64,000 bases of DNA, taken from assembly GCF_000307265.1 (NCBI RefSeq), contig NZ_DF158898.1, positions 352,165 through 416,164 on the forward strand. The letters run 5' to 3'. The translations under genes and the position numbers were made by a program. Source of the DNA: Oscillibacter ruminantium GH1. Its GTDB lineage: Bacteria > Bacillota > Clostridia > Oscillospirales > Oscillospiraceae. The notes under the pieces are model-generated. The model did no database searches and was not told the DNA's origin. It worked only from the letters and a program-made list of their open reading frames with translations. Positions 44,676 to 53,669 of this stretch are shown piece after piece; the stretch's first letter is position 1; the number at the start of each line of letters is the position of its first letter.

Positions 44676-45554
44676 TCAACTCTTTCGCTCTGCCAGTGAA
44701 TCCGCCAAAAAGTCCAAAAATTCATGCTCCCGCGCCCGCGCCAGAGCCGCCTTTGCCGCGGCAGTGCACATCCGAACGGCATGGTCGCATCCCTCCAGCC
44801 CCAGCACATCCACATAGGTTGTCTTCCCGTCTGCCCTGTCGGAGCCAATGGGCTTTCCAAACGCAGACTCATCGCCCACAACATCCAGCATGTCGTCCCG
44901 AATCTGGAAGGCAACGCCCACTTGCTGCGCATAGTCGGCCGCGGCGGTGCGCAGATCCTCTCCCGCTCCCGCGGCGGCACAGCCCAAAAGTGCAGCGCCT
45001 CGAATCATGGCTCCGGTCTTCAGCCGGTGGACCTCCAGCAGTTCCTTGTGGGTGCGAGGCTCGTGAAGGGTGTCCAGCACCTGTCCAGCCACCATACCGT
45101 CTGCCCCGGCAGCTTTCGCCAGAATCAATGCACAGTCAGCCCGCCGGGACGCGTCGAGATCGGGCGCAGTCAAAATCAGGCGGAACGCCTCCGGCTGGAG
45201 CGCGTCTCCCGCCAGCACTGCCAACGTCTCGCCATAAACCTTGTGGTTTGTAGGTTTTCCCCGGCGCAGATCGTCGTTGTCCATGCAGGGCAGGTCGTCG
45301 TGAATGAGCGAATAGGTGTGGACCAGTTCCAGCGCGCAGGCCACCGGCAGGGCCTTATGCCAATCCATTCCGGAAAGGCGGGCGAATTCCAGCGTGAGCA
45401 CCGGTCGGATGCGTTTTCCCCCAGCCAGAAGGCTGTATCGCATGGCGTCATAGAGATCGGTCCAGTGGGGTTTGTCTGTGAACAGCCCGTCTAAAAACGA
45501 TTCCACCGCCTCACGGTACTCGCTATACCGTGCGTCAAACACCGCCTTATCCAT
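44676..45554 (-). CDS. ispA: Farnesyl/geranyl diphosphate synthase
   Basis: A 292-residue prenyltransferase. The first Asp-rich motif is SLIHDDLPCMDNDDLRRG and the second is FQIRDDMLDVVGD. The bulky residue region before the first motif (HTYSLI) suits a C15 product. Start ATG at 45552-45554 follows GGAGGAGGAG and overlaps the xseB stop by 8 bp. Confidence 0.95.
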   Translation of the reverse strand: MDKAVFDARYSEYREAVESFLDGLFTDKPHWTDLYDAMRYSLLAGGKRIRPVLTLEFARLSGMDWHKALPVACALELVHTYSLIHDDLPCMDNDDLRRGKPTNHKVYGETLAVLAGDALQPEAFRLILTAPDLDASRRADCALILAKAAGADGMVAGQVLDTLHEPRTHKELLEVHRLKTGAMIRGAALLGCAAAGAGEDLRTAAADYAQQVGVAFQIRDDMLDVVGDESAFGKPIGSDRADGKTTYVDVLGLEGCDHAVRMCTAAAKAALARAREHEFLDFLADSLAERKS

Positions 45555-45804
45555 CGGACTCCTCCTCCGTGTCAAAAGGCAGCTCTACCGGCGCGCCGTC
45601 CGCGCCCTTCATCAGCTGCACTACGGTTTGCTCCGCCTCGTCCAGCAGCTTGCCGCAGGACGCGATCAGCGCGGTGCCCTCCTGAAACAGCGCCAGAGAA
45701 TCCGCCAACTCCGCGTCTCCTTTTTCCATCTGGGCCACAATCTCTTCCAAACGCTGAATCTGCTGTTCAAACGTCTGGGTTTCTTTTTTCTTTCCAGCCA
45801 TCAC
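45547..45804 (-). CDS. xseB: Exodeoxyribonuclease VII small subunit
   Basis: An 85-residue protein with TFEQQIQRLEEIVAQMEKGD, the XseB signature, then a coiled coil and an acidic tail. It pairs with XseA, overlapping it by 4 bp, to degrade single-stranded DNA. Confidence 0.94.
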   Translation of the reverse strand: MMAGKKKETQTFEQQIQRLEEIVAQMEKGDAELADSLALFQEGTALIASCGKLLDEAEQTVVQLMKGADGAPVELPFDTEEESDG

Positions 45805-47000
45805 GGTCTTCCTTTCTCAACAGTGCAATCCAGCGTCCCCTCCCCCAGAGCCACCTCTATGCGGCTCCCGGTGGGGGCGTCCCGATAGCTTTTGATAATG
45901 CCCCCATCGTTCCGAGCCACAGCATAACCCCGGCTGAGAACCTTCAGGGGGCTCATGGCATCCAGCGACGCGGCAAGGGCCAAATACGTCTGCCGTTTCG
46001 CGCCCATACTCCGACTGGAGAGATCCCCCAGCCGCTGATGCAAATGGGTCAGCAGCATCCGTCGATCCTGCACATAGGCCAACTGGTCCTTCATCACCCG
46101 CTTGTCCGCGATGGTTTCCAGCTGGCGGCGGCACAGGCGCAGCTTGCTTTCCTCTGCCTGCGCGATGCGTTCGCCCGCACCCCGCAGCCATCGCAGCAGT
46201 TCCATCTGATCCGGCACGGCGATCTCCGCCGCATTGGAGGGAGTGGACGCCCGTGCATCCGCTACAAAATCCGCAATGGTCACATCCGGTTCGTGGCCCA
46301 CGGCGGAAATCACCGGCAGATCGGATTCGTAGATGGCGCGGGCCACCCGCTCGTCGTTGAAGGCCCAGAGGTCTTCCATGGACCCGCCGCCCCGGCCCGT
46401 GATAATCAAGTCTCCCACCCGATACCGGTTTGCATACCGGATAGCTCCCGCAATCTCCGCGGGAGCCTCCGCCCCCTGAACCCGCACGGGAAGCAGCGCC
46501 ACCTTAGCGGCGGGATACCGCCTGCGAAGGATACGGATCATGTCGTGAACCGCGGCTCCGGCAGAGGAGGTGACAATTGCAATCGTCCGAGGGTAGCGGG
46601 GCAGGGGTTTTTTGTGGTTCTCGTCGAACAACCCCTCTTCAAAGAGCTTCACTTTCAACTGCTCAAACGCTACCGCAAGATCACCCACACCGTCTGGCGA
46701 CAGTCCGGAGCAATAGAGCTGATAGGCCCCGTCCCGGGGGAAGACGGAGACGCGGCCCCGGGCGATAACCTTCATGCCGTTTTCGGGTTTAAACCGCAGC
46801 CGCTGCACCTGCGACCGGAACATGACGCACCGCAGTGCACCCTCCCGGTCCTTCAGGGTGAAATAGTGGTGCCCGGAGGGATAGACCTTGTAGTTGGAAA
46901 GCTCTCCCCGAACCAACAGGTCCTGTAAAAGCGACTCCCCGTCCAGCAGAGCCTTGACATATTCATTTACCTGCGAAACTTGATAGATCGGTTGGTCCAT
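45801..47000 (-). CDS. xseA: Exodeoxyribonuclease VII large subunit
   Basis: A 399-residue nuclease. It has an N-terminal OB-fold (VRGELSNYKVYPSGHHYFTLKD) and the catalytic domain with TSSAGAAVHDMIRILRRRYP, IITGRGGGSMEDLWAFNDE and ISAVGHEPDVTIADFVADARASTPSNAAE. The start at 46998-47000 (MDQPIYQVSQ) is the family's usual start; the frame is open 33 codons further. A terminator-like hairpin sits just upstream. Confidence 0.95.
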   Translation of the reverse strand: MDQPIYQVSQVNEYVKALLDGESLLQDLLVRGELSNYKVYPSGHHYFTLKDREGALRCVMFRSQVQRLRFKPENGMKVIARGRVSVFPRDGAYQLYCSGLSPDGVGDLAVAFEQLKVKLFEEGLFDENHKKPLPRYPRTIAIVTSSAGAAVHDMIRILRRRYPAAKVALLPVRVQGAEAPAEIAGAIRYANRYRVGDLIITGRGGGSMEDLWAFNDERVARAIYESDLPVISAVGHEPDVTIADFVADARASTPSNAAEIAVPDQMELLRWLRGAGERIAQAEESKLRLCRRQLETIADKRVMKDQLAYVQDRRMLLTHLHQRLGDLSSRSMGAKRQTYLALAASLDAMSPLKVLSRGYAVARNDGGIIKSYRDAPTGSRIEVALGEGTLDCTVEKGRP

Positions 47001-47033
47001 GACCCGTGCCGTCCTTTCCTGTATCAACGTAGA

Positions 47034-47060
47034 AAAACAGGGCGGGCAAGTAGCCCGCCC
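47034..47060 (-). terminator. Terminator-like hairpin between nusB and xseA
   Basis: A perfect 8-bp GC stem (47040-47047 with 47053-47060), followed on minus by TGTTTTTC. It would split nusB-asp23 from xseA-xseB-ispA; readthrough may still couple them. Confidence 0.7.
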
Positions 47061-47070
47061 CGTCCTGAGT

Positions 47071-47523
47071 TCATTCCTGCGGGCATTCTTGACGGGCAAA
47101 GCTGCCCAGAATCCCGTTCATAAATTTCACCGTCTCCGGCGTTTCATACTTCTTGGCAATCTCCACGGCCTCGTTAATGGCCGCGCCGGTGGGAATATCC
47201 GGCATGTACAGAATCTCATACATGCACACCCGCATGATAGCGGAGGCCACCAGCGGAATCCGGGCAAAGTCCCAGCCCACCGCGTATTTGGAAATATAAC
47301 CGTCCAGTTCGGCGGCGTGTTCTTCCACGCCGGTGACAAGCCGGCGGATATAAGCTGCCTGCTTCTCGTTAGGAGTCTCGGTGTAAATCGCATCCTCGCC
47401 TGCCAGAGACGCGAAACTCTCCGTCGTCAGCCTCTGGTCCAGCAATTCCTTCACCGTCTGATCCGTAAAGCTCAGTTCATAGGCAAGGTGAATGGCAATC
47501 TCTCGTGCAACGTTCCGTACCAT
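47071..47523 (-). CDS. nusB: Transcription antitermination factor NusB
   Basis: A 150-residue all-helical RNA-binding protein with REIAIHLAYELSFT at the start and AAINEAVEIAKKYETPETVKFMNGIL near the end, the NusB signature. It acts with NusE at rRNA boxA. asp23-nusB-xseA order is conserved. Confidence 0.94.
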   Translation of the reverse strand: MVRNVAREIAIHLAYELSFTDQTVKELLDQRLTTESFASLAGEDAIYTETPNEKQAAYIRRLVTGVEEHAAELDGYISKYAVGWDFARIPLVASAIMRVCMYEILYMPDIPTGAAINEAVEIAKKYETPETVKFMNGILGSFARQECPQE

Positions 47524-47547
47524 ATACCGTTTCGTCCTCTATCTTTC

Positions 47548-47931
47548 TCAGGCCAGCGTCACGCCGTCCACATGAATGTTCACCGTACCCACGGGGCAGC
47601 CGGTCATAGCCTCCACCGACGAGGCAACAGCCTTCTGTGCGTTTTCCGCCACCTCAGGAATGGGGTGACCGTATGCTACTGTCAGGTATACGTCCAACGT
47701 CAGGGCCGCGCCGGTCATGTCGATCTTCACGCCGCGAGTCCCCTTCTGGGCATTTTTCTTGTTCATCAGGTCGGTCACGCTGCCGCCCATGCCGCTCATC
47801 ATTCCGGACACACCGTCCACGTCCCGCACCGCGCCCACCGCGATGGCGGCAATGACTTCCTCAGCGATATTGATACTGCCGTTTTCCTCCGGCAGAGTCA
47901 TGTATTCCCGGCTCTCGCCCATGGCATCCAC
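47548..47931 (-). CDS. Asp23/Gls24 family envelope stress protein
   Basis: A 127-residue protein with INIAEEVIAAIAVGAVRDVDGV and VYLTVAYGHPIPEVAENAQ, typical of Asp23/Gls24 (YloU/YqhY-like). YqhY-type members sit before nusB in Firmicutes and are linked to fatty-acid and envelope balance. Confidence 0.9.
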   Translation of the reverse strand: MDAMGESREYMTLPEENGSINIAEEVIAAIAVGAVRDVDGVSGMMSGMGGSVTDLMNKKNAQKGTRGVKIDMTGAALTLDVYLTVAYGHPIPEVAENAQKAVASSVEAMTGCPVGTVNIHVDGVTLA

Positions 47932-48013
47932 GCTCCTTCTTGTCGTCCGGCCCTTGGCGGACTCCTTCTTTCGTGCCTATTAGTTTACCATGGTTCGCTG
48001 AAAATTACAACAT

Positions 48014-48610
48014 TTAATTTGCCGCCATGATCTTGATATTCCCGACGGGATAACCCGTCTCGGTTATGGCAATGTCGGTAATTTTCGCCACATCCTCGCT
48101 GCTGAGTTCACCGTTGGCGGTGGACACCACCACGCTGAGGCTGTCCTCGCCCATGAAAGCCACGCAGTCGGCATAGCCTTTGGCGGCAACCAGATTTTCG
48201 ATCTGCGCCTCCGCCATGGTATACTGGGCCATGGCTTGGATTCCCTGCGCTGCGTTATCCAGCGCGCTCTGGGCCGCGCCGTCCTCATCGGCAGCCTGCT
48301 GAAGCAGCGCCACGGCGGTATCTCTTGCCTGCTGGCGGGTCAGACGGGCAGATGCAAAGTAATCCGAACCGGTATAGACCCCCGTCTCGTCCATCGGCGC
48401 GGCGGAACCGGCTGCGCCGACGTCGCCCTCTTCTCCGGAGACAAGAGCGGCCTCGCCCAATATTTTTCCACCCGCCTGAGACGCTGAAGACGCCGCATCA
48501 CCACCTGCGGGCGCGGCATTTTGCGTTGCCTGCCAATTCAGCGCTGCCGCCGCACACACCAGTACCAGCATGGTCACAACCACTGTATAACGTTTCCAAT
48601 TTCCTCTCAT
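48014..48610 (-). CDS. spoIIIAH: Stage III sporulation protein AH
   Basis: A 198-residue protein: an N-terminal membrane span (YTVVVTMLVLVCAAAALNW), a low-complexity linker and a C-terminal ring-building domain (ARLTRQQARDTAVALLQQA...). SpoIIIAH in the mother-cell membrane meets SpoIIQ of the forespore to form the feeding channel. Start ATG at 48608-48610 with AGCAGGAA just before. It is the last gene of the spoIIIA operon. Confidence 0.9.
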   Translation of the reverse strand: MRGNWKRYTVVVTMLVLVCAAAALNWQATQNAAPAGGDAASSASQAGGKILGEAALVSGEEGDVGAAGSAAPMDETGVYTGSDYFASARLTRQQARDTAVALLQQAADEDGAAQSALDNAAQGIQAMAQYTMAEAQIENLVAAKGYADCVAFMGEDSLSVVVSTANGELSSEDVAKITDIAITETGYPVGNIKIMAAN

Positions 48611-48633
48611 TTCCTGCTTCCTCCTCCAAAATA

Positions 48634-49149
48634 TCACTGACATTTTACCACCGTGATCCGATCTGCGCCCAGGCCTGTCAACGCGGCCACCGCCGACGTC
48701 ACCGCCAAACGCACCTGCGCATCGCCTCCGCCCTGACACACGACCAGCGCTCCCCGCCATGTGGGGCAGCGAGTTTCTGTTACCACCGGCTCCTCCGTCC
48801 CGCTGCCGCCGGAGAGTACCGTTTCGCTTTTGCGTTGATAATCGTTTGGGGCAGCGGTATCTCCGCTGTAACTTAGCTCCGTATTTTCAGCCAGACGACG
48901 CGAAGTCCCTGTGTCGGCCGTGAGCATCAGGTGCAGTTCCCCAACACCGTCGATTTTCGTCAAAATCGTCTCCATCCTCGTCTCCGTCTCCTGGACCGTG
49001 TCCTGAACATTCTCCTTCGGAACTGCGGCGGCATCGTGGCTCGTCCCCACTCCGGAGGGCAGCAGGAGCAACGCCACACCCGCAGCCACCACCAAAACCG
49101 CGTATTTCCAGCGATTCCAGTGTTTTTTTAACGTCTCAGCCAGTTTCAT
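48634..49149 (-). CDS. spoIIIAG: Stage III sporulation protein AG
   Basis: A 171-residue protein with an N-terminal span (~16-32, YAVLVVAAGVALLLLP), a mid region ILTKIDGVGELHLMLTAD and a C-terminal ring-building motif ending VAALTGLGADRITVVKC. SpoIIIAG forms a large ring in the feeding-tube apparatus. It overlaps spoIIIAF by 14 bp. Confidence 0.9.
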   Translation of the reverse strand: MKLAETLKKHWNRWKYAVLVVAAGVALLLLPSGVGTSHDAAAVPKENVQDTVQETETRMETILTKIDGVGELHLMLTADTGTSRRLAENTELSYSGDTAAPNDYQRKSETVLSGGSGTEEPVVTETRCPTWRGALVVCQGGGDAQVRLAVTSAVAALTGLGADRITVVKCQ

Positions 49150-49612
49150 GATAAACCTGCCTCTCCTTGGGAATTCCCAGTTCCTGTTCCATGTAGTCCG
49201 CCAGCGCCTCTGATTTCTGCCCCGTCAGCTCTGCGCTCACCGGGACGGGCGTCCCGTCCTCTCCCGGCTCCACCAGAACACGGACGGTACACGTCACCCC
49301 CAGAACCGCCGCTTTGTCCAAAATATATGCTTCCGTTTTCTCCGCTATGAGTTCTCCAAGCGTTTGGTCGCTCTCGGACTGCAATTCTACCTGCCGCTTC
49401 TGGATATCCGCGGCATAGTCCTCATAGCGGAGGTCCAGCCGTTCAAAATCCGCGCCCAGCAGGGGCTTGACCATGACCAGTAAGAGAATCAGCCCTCCGG
49501 TAAAACTTGCAATCTTGCGCACCGTGCCCTCTGGGATCAGACTTTGAGACAGGGACACCAGAAAGGCCGCCGCCGCAACGGCGGTAAGCCAGCTTCGCAC
49601 CGCCTCGATCAT
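49136..49612 (-). CDS. spoIIIAF: Stage III sporulation protein AF
   Basis: A 158-residue protein starting MIEAVRSWLTAVAAAAFLV with two N-terminal spans (~8-26, ~33-51) and a soluble ring-building domain of EscJ/FliF-like fold (~90-158). It overlaps spoIIIAG by 14 bp. Confidence 0.9.
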   Translation of the reverse strand: MIEAVRSWLTAVAAAAFLVSLSQSLIPEGTVRKIASFTGGLILLLVMVKPLLGADFERLDLRYEDYAADIQKRQVELQSESDQTLGELIAEKTEAYILDKAAVLGVTCTVRVLVEPGEDGTPVPVSAELTGQKSEALADYMEQELGIPKERQVYHETG

Positions 49613-49628
49613 TTACGCGTCTCTCCTT

Positions 49629-50702
49629 TCACGTCACCGCCGAAACGGACGAGAGGATGGAGATCAGCAGCAAAAGGGCGCTGGCCCCCGTCATCCCCAG
49701 CACCAACCCAAAGGCGCTGCCAAGGCCGTCGATCAGTTTGCACAGCTCCGGCGAGCCAACCACACCCGTCAAAAAGCCCACCAGCTTGTACAGAAGATAT
49801 TGAATTCCCAAATGTAAAAACGGCCACGCGCAGGCGGCCAGAACCGCCAGCGTGCCGAAAACGCCGATGGTGTTTTTCAGAATTCCCGCTCCGGCCAGCA
49901 CGGTGTCCGCCGCCTCCGCGATGATACCGCCCACCACGGGAACCACACCCGCCACAGCGGCCTTTGCCATTTTGACCGCCATGGCGTCTGCCGCGCCGGT
50001 GATGATGTGGGATACAGAAAGATACAGCGTGAAGGCGGTCAGCGATCCGCACAGCACCCAAGTGATGCACTTGCGCAGCGCCTCCGCCAGATTTCCCAGC
50101 CGCCCGCCGGAAAGACACGCGGCGGCGGTCAGCGTCCCGATGTAAAGGTAGACCAGCGGCATAAGCAGTCCTTCGATCAGCTTGAGCAATAATCCGGTGA
50201 ACAACACCGCGATCACCTGCTGCACCGTGGCGGTGGTGACGGAGCCGCTGACCGCCGTTGCCGCCGCCAGCACCGGCAGCAGCACCCGTGAAAAATCGTT
50301 CAGACTCTCGATCACACTGCCGCCCATGCCGATCAGGCTCTCCAGACTTCCCGCCGCCAGCAGTGTCACCGACAGTGCTCCCGCCGCCGGCACCAGTTTT
50401 GGGCCGGCTCCCCCTGCGGTCTGGGAAAACCCGTCTACCGCGCCGCACAGCAGCACCACCAGCAGGATGCTGACCGCGCCCCGCAACCGCTGGCACAGAA
50501 CGGATTTGGCCTGTCCCATCAAACTTTGCAAAATCTGGGAGACGCCGCCGCCCAGCGGGTCTGTTGCATTTAGGTCCGTATTTTTTAAAATGTCTTCCGT
50601 CCCTTTCGGCAGAGCATCCCACAGCTCGTCCGACACCTCCGCGGCGGAAATCGGCGCAATCAGGATCAGCGCCAACACCAGTGCAAGCAGCCAGTTTTTC
50701 AT
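49629..50702 (-). CDS. spoIIIAE: Stage III sporulation protein AE
   Basis: A 357-residue polytopic membrane protein with a signal-like N-terminus (WLLALVLALILIAPISA) and about six to seven later spans; it resembles permease-like SpoIIIAE of other spore formers (DATDPLGGG..., VVPVVGGIIAEAADTVLAG, GVVGSPELCKLIDGLG). Start ATG at 50700-50702, overlapping spoIIIAD by 4 bp. Confidence 0.92.
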   Translation of the reverse strand: MKNWLLALVLALILIAPISAAEVSDELWDALPKGTEDILKNTDLNATDPLGGGVSQILQSLMGQAKSVLCQRLRGAVSILLVVLLCGAVDGFSQTAGGAGPKLVPAAGALSVTLLAAGSLESLIGMGGSVIESLNDFSRVLLPVLAAATAVSGSVTTATVQQVIAVLFTGLLLKLIEGLLMPLVYLYIGTLTAAACLSGGRLGNLAEALRKCITWVLCGSLTAFTLYLSVSHIITGAADAMAVKMAKAAVAGVVPVVGGIIAEAADTVLAGAGILKNTIGVFGTLAVLAACAWPFLHLGIQYLLYKLVGFLTGVVGSPELCKLIDGLGSAFGLVLGMTGASALLLLISILSSVSAVT

Positions 50703-51088
50703 CCCATCAACTCCAGCAGAACATCCAGCGCCTTTTCCAGCAGCGGCAGCGCCGCCAGCAGCGCACACACTGCTCCCGCAATCTCCACGGCGGAAGCCAG
50801 CGCTGCCGCTCCGGCATCCTTGCAAAGTCCTGTCCCGATCTTCACCACCAGCGCTATGCCCACAGTCTTATACAACGGCAGAAAAATCTCGTTGGCAACC
50901 CCGGCCCGGGCGGTCAGCTCCGTGAAAAAATTCATCAGCTCCCGCAGGCTTCCCGTCAGAGCCAGCAGCGCCGCCACGGCGGCGGCCAGCCCCAGCAGCA
51001 GCGCCGCCTCCGGCGCACCCTTCCGCACCACTACCGCCAGCAGCGCCGCCACCACGCAAGCAAGCGTGATCTGCATGACCTGTTCCAT
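50699..51088 (-). CDS. spoIIIAD: Stage III sporulation protein AD
   Basis: A 129-residue membrane protein with four predicted spans and KTVGIALVVKIGTGLCKDAG, a SpoIIIAD signature. Its ATG overlaps the spoIIIAC stop codon by one base, a mark of tight translational coupling; an ATG at codon 5 is an alternative. Confidence 0.92.
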   Translation of the reverse strand: MEQVMQITLACVVAALLAVVVRKGAPEAALLLGLAAAVAALLALTGSLRELMNFFTELTARAGVANEIFLPLYKTVGIALVVKIGTGLCKDAGAAALASAVEIAGAVCALLAALPLLEKALDVLLELMG

Positions 51089-51282
51089 TAGAAACCAAAC
51101 AATGTCTTAATGAGCTGGAATAGGTCGCTGATTTGCCGCACCATCATCATCAGCACTACCACCAACCCCGCCAACGTCGTCATCATGGCCTGCTCCTCCC
51201 GGCCGGAGCGCACCAGCAGCTGGTTCAATACCGCCACCAAAATTCCAATGGCAGCGATCCGAAAGATCAAATCAACATCCAT
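51088..51282 (-). CDS. spoIIIAC: Stage III sporulation protein AC
   Basis: A 64-residue membrane protein with two spans (~6-23, ~33-50) starting MDVDLIFRIAAIGILVAVLNQLL, the typical SpoIIIAC sequence and length. Confidence 0.93.
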   Translation of the reverse strand: MDVDLIFRIAAIGILVAVLNQLLVRSGREEQAMMTTLAGLVVVLMMMVRQISDLFQLIKTLFGF

Positions 51283-51307
51283 GGTATCTATTCCTTTCGT
51301 ATGTCCT

Positions 51308-51802
51308 TCACAGCAGGAGAATAATCAGAAGCGCCGCGCCGGAGAAGCATACCGCCGTGGCCTGCCTTGTCCAATTCCGTTTTTCCCGGCGTCGTTCCTT
51401 TAAATTCTCTCTGAGCCAGTTTGTTACAAGGTCAATACCTTTACAGATTTCCGTCTCGTCTCCGGACAGCTTGTACCCCAAATCTCCAACCGTTCTTTTG
51501 ACGCCGTCTTCCACTGGGAGACGGCGGCAGGCCGCATCCCACGCGGAGCGGAGGAGTTCTCCCCGTTCCAGCGCCTCCGCTACCTCCGTCAGCCACGGGC
51601 CAACCGGATTGGACCTGCCCCGACTCAGCTCCCGCAGCAGCCGGGGCAGCGGCATTCGGGTCAGGCGGATGCGGTCGGACAACGCCTCCAGCACGGCAAT
51701 CAGTTGAACGAGCGTTTCCGTTTCACACCGCCAGCGACTCAGCTCCCCAGCCCACGCCGCTCCAAAGCCTGCCAGAATTAAAAGGCTTCCCAGCGCTTTC
51801 AC
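51308..51802 (-). CDS. spoIIIAB: Stage III sporulation protein AB
   Basis: A 164-residue protein resembling type II secretion F-domain proteins: N-terminal span (LGSLLILAGFGAAWAG), helical core with VGDLGYKLSGDETEICKGI, and a C-terminal span (TAVCFSGAALLIILLL). Start GTG at 51800-51802 with GGAG upstream; it overlaps spoIIIAA by 4 bp. Confidence 0.92.
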   Translation of the reverse strand: MKALGSLLILAGFGAAWAGELSRWRCETETLVQLIAVLEALSDRIRLTRMPLPRLLRELSRGRSNPVGPWLTEVAEALERGELLRSAWDAACRRLPVEDGVKRTVGDLGYKLSGDETEICKGIDLVTNWLRENLKERRREKRNWTRQATAVCFSGAALLIILLL

Positions 51803-52704
51803 TGCAGCTCCTCCAATCCGTACGCCCGGCCCGCGTCCGTCCGACGGATGCACACCGCCCGGTTGAAAACCTTTGTCTCCAAAAGCTGGGCATACAGCGG
51901 CTTTTTCCGCAGCTCAGCAACGTTGGCGGCGTGAATAGTGGCCAGCAGTTTCACACCGCAGCCCGCTGCCATGGTCATGGCCCGGATGTCCTCCTCCGCC
52001 GTGATTTCATCAGCCGCCACGATCTGGGGATTCATGGTGCGCAGCAGCATGGGAATTGCCACGGCTTTGGGACAGCCGTCCAGTACATCGGTGCATGGCC
52101 CCACATCCATTTGAGGCTTTCCACGGTAACACACCGCCACCTCTCCCCGCTCGTCTGCCAGTCCCACACGAAATCCCTTCTGGGAGACGCAGCGAATCAA
52201 ATCTCTCAGCAGAGTGGTCTTTCCGCCACCCGGCGGAGACAGCAGCAGCGTGCTGTCAAACTCACCTTTGGAAAGCAACCTCTCCGCCAGATCCACCGCG
52301 ATTCCCCGTTTTTCCCGGGCAATCCGCAGGTCGGCGGAGGACAAGTCCGTCAAATTCGTACAGACGCCGCCCTTCATAACGGCGGACCCACAAAATCCAA
52401 TGCGAAAGCCGCCCTTTACGGGTAAAAATCCCTCCCGCAGCGTCTCGGCCGCAGCATAGCGGGAAAACTCCGTTCCCAAATCGCACAGTGTCTCCAATTC
52501 CTCCGGTTCCACCGCAGGCTCAGACTGCCAGAGACAAGTCTCTCCTCCCGGCAGCAGCACCGTTATGGGACGCCCTGTCCGAAGGCGGAACTCCTCCGCC
52601 ACGGCTTGATCCGCCTCCGGCAGCATCTCAGCCAGTCTTCTCAGCCGCACCGGCAAAAACGCCGCCGCCTGACGATATCTGGCAATCTCATCCTGTTGCA
52701 TCAT
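51799..52704 (-). CDS. spoIIIAA: Stage III sporulation protein AA (ATPase)
   Basis: A 301-residue secretion-type ATPase with Walker A LSPPGGGKTTLLRD (~165-178), VGLADERGEVAVC, Walker B IVAADEITAEEDI and the LLATIHAANV sensor. It powers the SpoIIIA-SpoIIQ channel. Start ATG at 52702-52704 (next codon is also ATG) with GGGAGG 7 bases upstream. First gene of spoIIIAA-AH; all eight members are present in the standard order. Confidence 0.95.
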   Translation of the reverse strand: MMQQDEIARYRQAAAFLPVRLRRLAEMLPEADQAVAEEFRLRTGRPITVLLPGGETCLWQSEPAVEPEELETLCDLGTEFSRYAAAETLREGFLPVKGGFRIGFCGSAVMKGGVCTNLTDLSSADLRIAREKRGIAVDLAERLLSKGEFDSTLLLSPPGGGKTTLLRDLIRCVSQKGFRVGLADERGEVAVCYRGKPQMDVGPCTDVLDGCPKAVAIPMLLRTMNPQIVAADEITAEEDIRAMTMAAGCGVKLLATIHAANVAELRKKPLYAQLLETKVFNRAVCIRRTDAGRAYGLEELQ

Positions 52705-52729
52705 CCACGTCCCTCCCGTTCGATACCCC

Positions 52730-52758
52730 ACCATATGAAGGCCCGTCCTATTTTATTC
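52730..52758 (-). promoter_or_regulatory. Candidate sigma-E promoter of the spoIIIA operon
   Basis: On minus, GAATAAA (52752-52758), 14 bases, then CATATGGT (52730-52737), close to the sigma-E pattern. It lies 26 bp before spoIIIAA. The Bacillus spoIIIA operon is sigma-E driven. Confidence 0.5.
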
Positions 52759-52777
52759 CGGGAAAATACAGGAAGAA

Positions 52778-52807
52778 AAAGCGCCCGGTATCCGAAGATA
52801 CCGGGCG
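52778..52807 (-). terminator. Terminator after the Cys-rich protein gene
   Basis: On minus, an 11-bp stem with TTCG tetraloop (52797-52807 with 52782-52792) followed by CTTTTTCTT, 11 bp past the stop codon at 52818. Confidence 0.85.
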
Positions 52808-52817
52808 TTTCGCGCTT

Positions 52818-53669
52818 TTATTGACAGCATTTGCAATAATTTCTTGTCTCCTCGTAGGTTTCAGGATGGCAAACTGTGCTGGGCGGGAAAAACTCTCCCA
52901 CAGGGAAGCAGATCTTGCGGAACAGGCCGCAGGGATCCTCACTGGGGGTTTCCCCAGGACTCCCGCTGGTGCATTCTTTTTCCGGCATGCAGTAGTCGTA
53001 CACAGGAATCAGCAACTGAGAATCCCGCTCCAGACGCACGATGGAGAACTGGCCCAGAGTCACGTACACACGCCGCATATCGTCCCCGCTGGACAGTTCA
53101 CCGTCGAAGAAACTGCTGACAAAGGACGGCACCTCGCACAGATCGCAGTCACAGGTGCGGCAGCCGCAGGCTTCCACCAACTTCGCATCCAGCACAATGG
53201 GATCGACAGCCTCCACCACAGCGGTGGGCAGATTGTTTCGGCGCATATTCTGGGCGTCCGGCCCGCCCTCGCGGAACTCAGAGGAGAAGATTTTGGCGTT
53301 GCCCTCGCTGCCGAACAGCAGGACGCGCTTGTCAAACACGCACAGGCCCTCCACCGTCACCGGGCGGGGATTGTTCAGGTACGCCTGCAGCGTCACCTGA
53401 TAGAAAAAGCGCATATCGACGGTATAGAAACCCCGGTTAAATGTCACCGGCTCCACATCCACATACACGTGGAGCAGCTCTGCACTGCCACCCTTCACGG
53501 ACAGCGCATGGTTAATGGTATCTACGTACTTAAGTCTTGGATAAAAACGCAGATCCTCTACACAATCTTTATCTCTGCACGAGTCGTAGATTTTTTTGGT
53601 GTGAATACAAACCGCCTCGCGGATGCCGCGGGGGTCATCCACCGGTCCGGGCATGATCTTGTCAGGCAT
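52818..53669 (-). CDS. Uncharacterised Cys-rich protein, possibly sporulation-linked
   Basis: A 283-residue protein starting MPDKIMPGPVDDPRGI. I do not recognise a named family. It has no signal or membrane segment. The N-terminal part (VCIHTKKIYDSCRDKDCVEDL) and a mid cluster CGCRTCDCDLC (~180-190) are cysteine-rich; the end is NYCKCCQ with more cysteines. The middle (about 50-120) has alternating strands with VDVEPVTFNRGFYTVDMRFFYQV, somewhat like SPOCS-type domains. A GGAGGT site precedes the ATG and a terminator follows, so it is a single-gene unit. A spore-coat role is a guess from cysteine content and the spoIIIA neighbourhood. Confidence 0.75.
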   Translation of the reverse strand: MPDKIMPGPVDDPRGIREAVCIHTKKIYDSCRDKDCVEDLRFYPRLKYVDTINHALSVKGGSAELLHVYVDVEPVTFNRGFYTVDMRFFYQVTLQAYLNNPRPVTVEGLCVFDKRVLLFGSEGNAKIFSSEFREGGPDAQNMRRNNLPTAVVEAVDPIVLDAKLVEACGCRTCDCDLCEVPSFVSSFFDGELSSGDDMRRVYVTLGQFSIVRLERDSQLLIPVYDYCMPEKECTSGSPGETPSEDPCGLFRKICFPVGEFFPPSTVCHPETYEETRNYCKCCQ

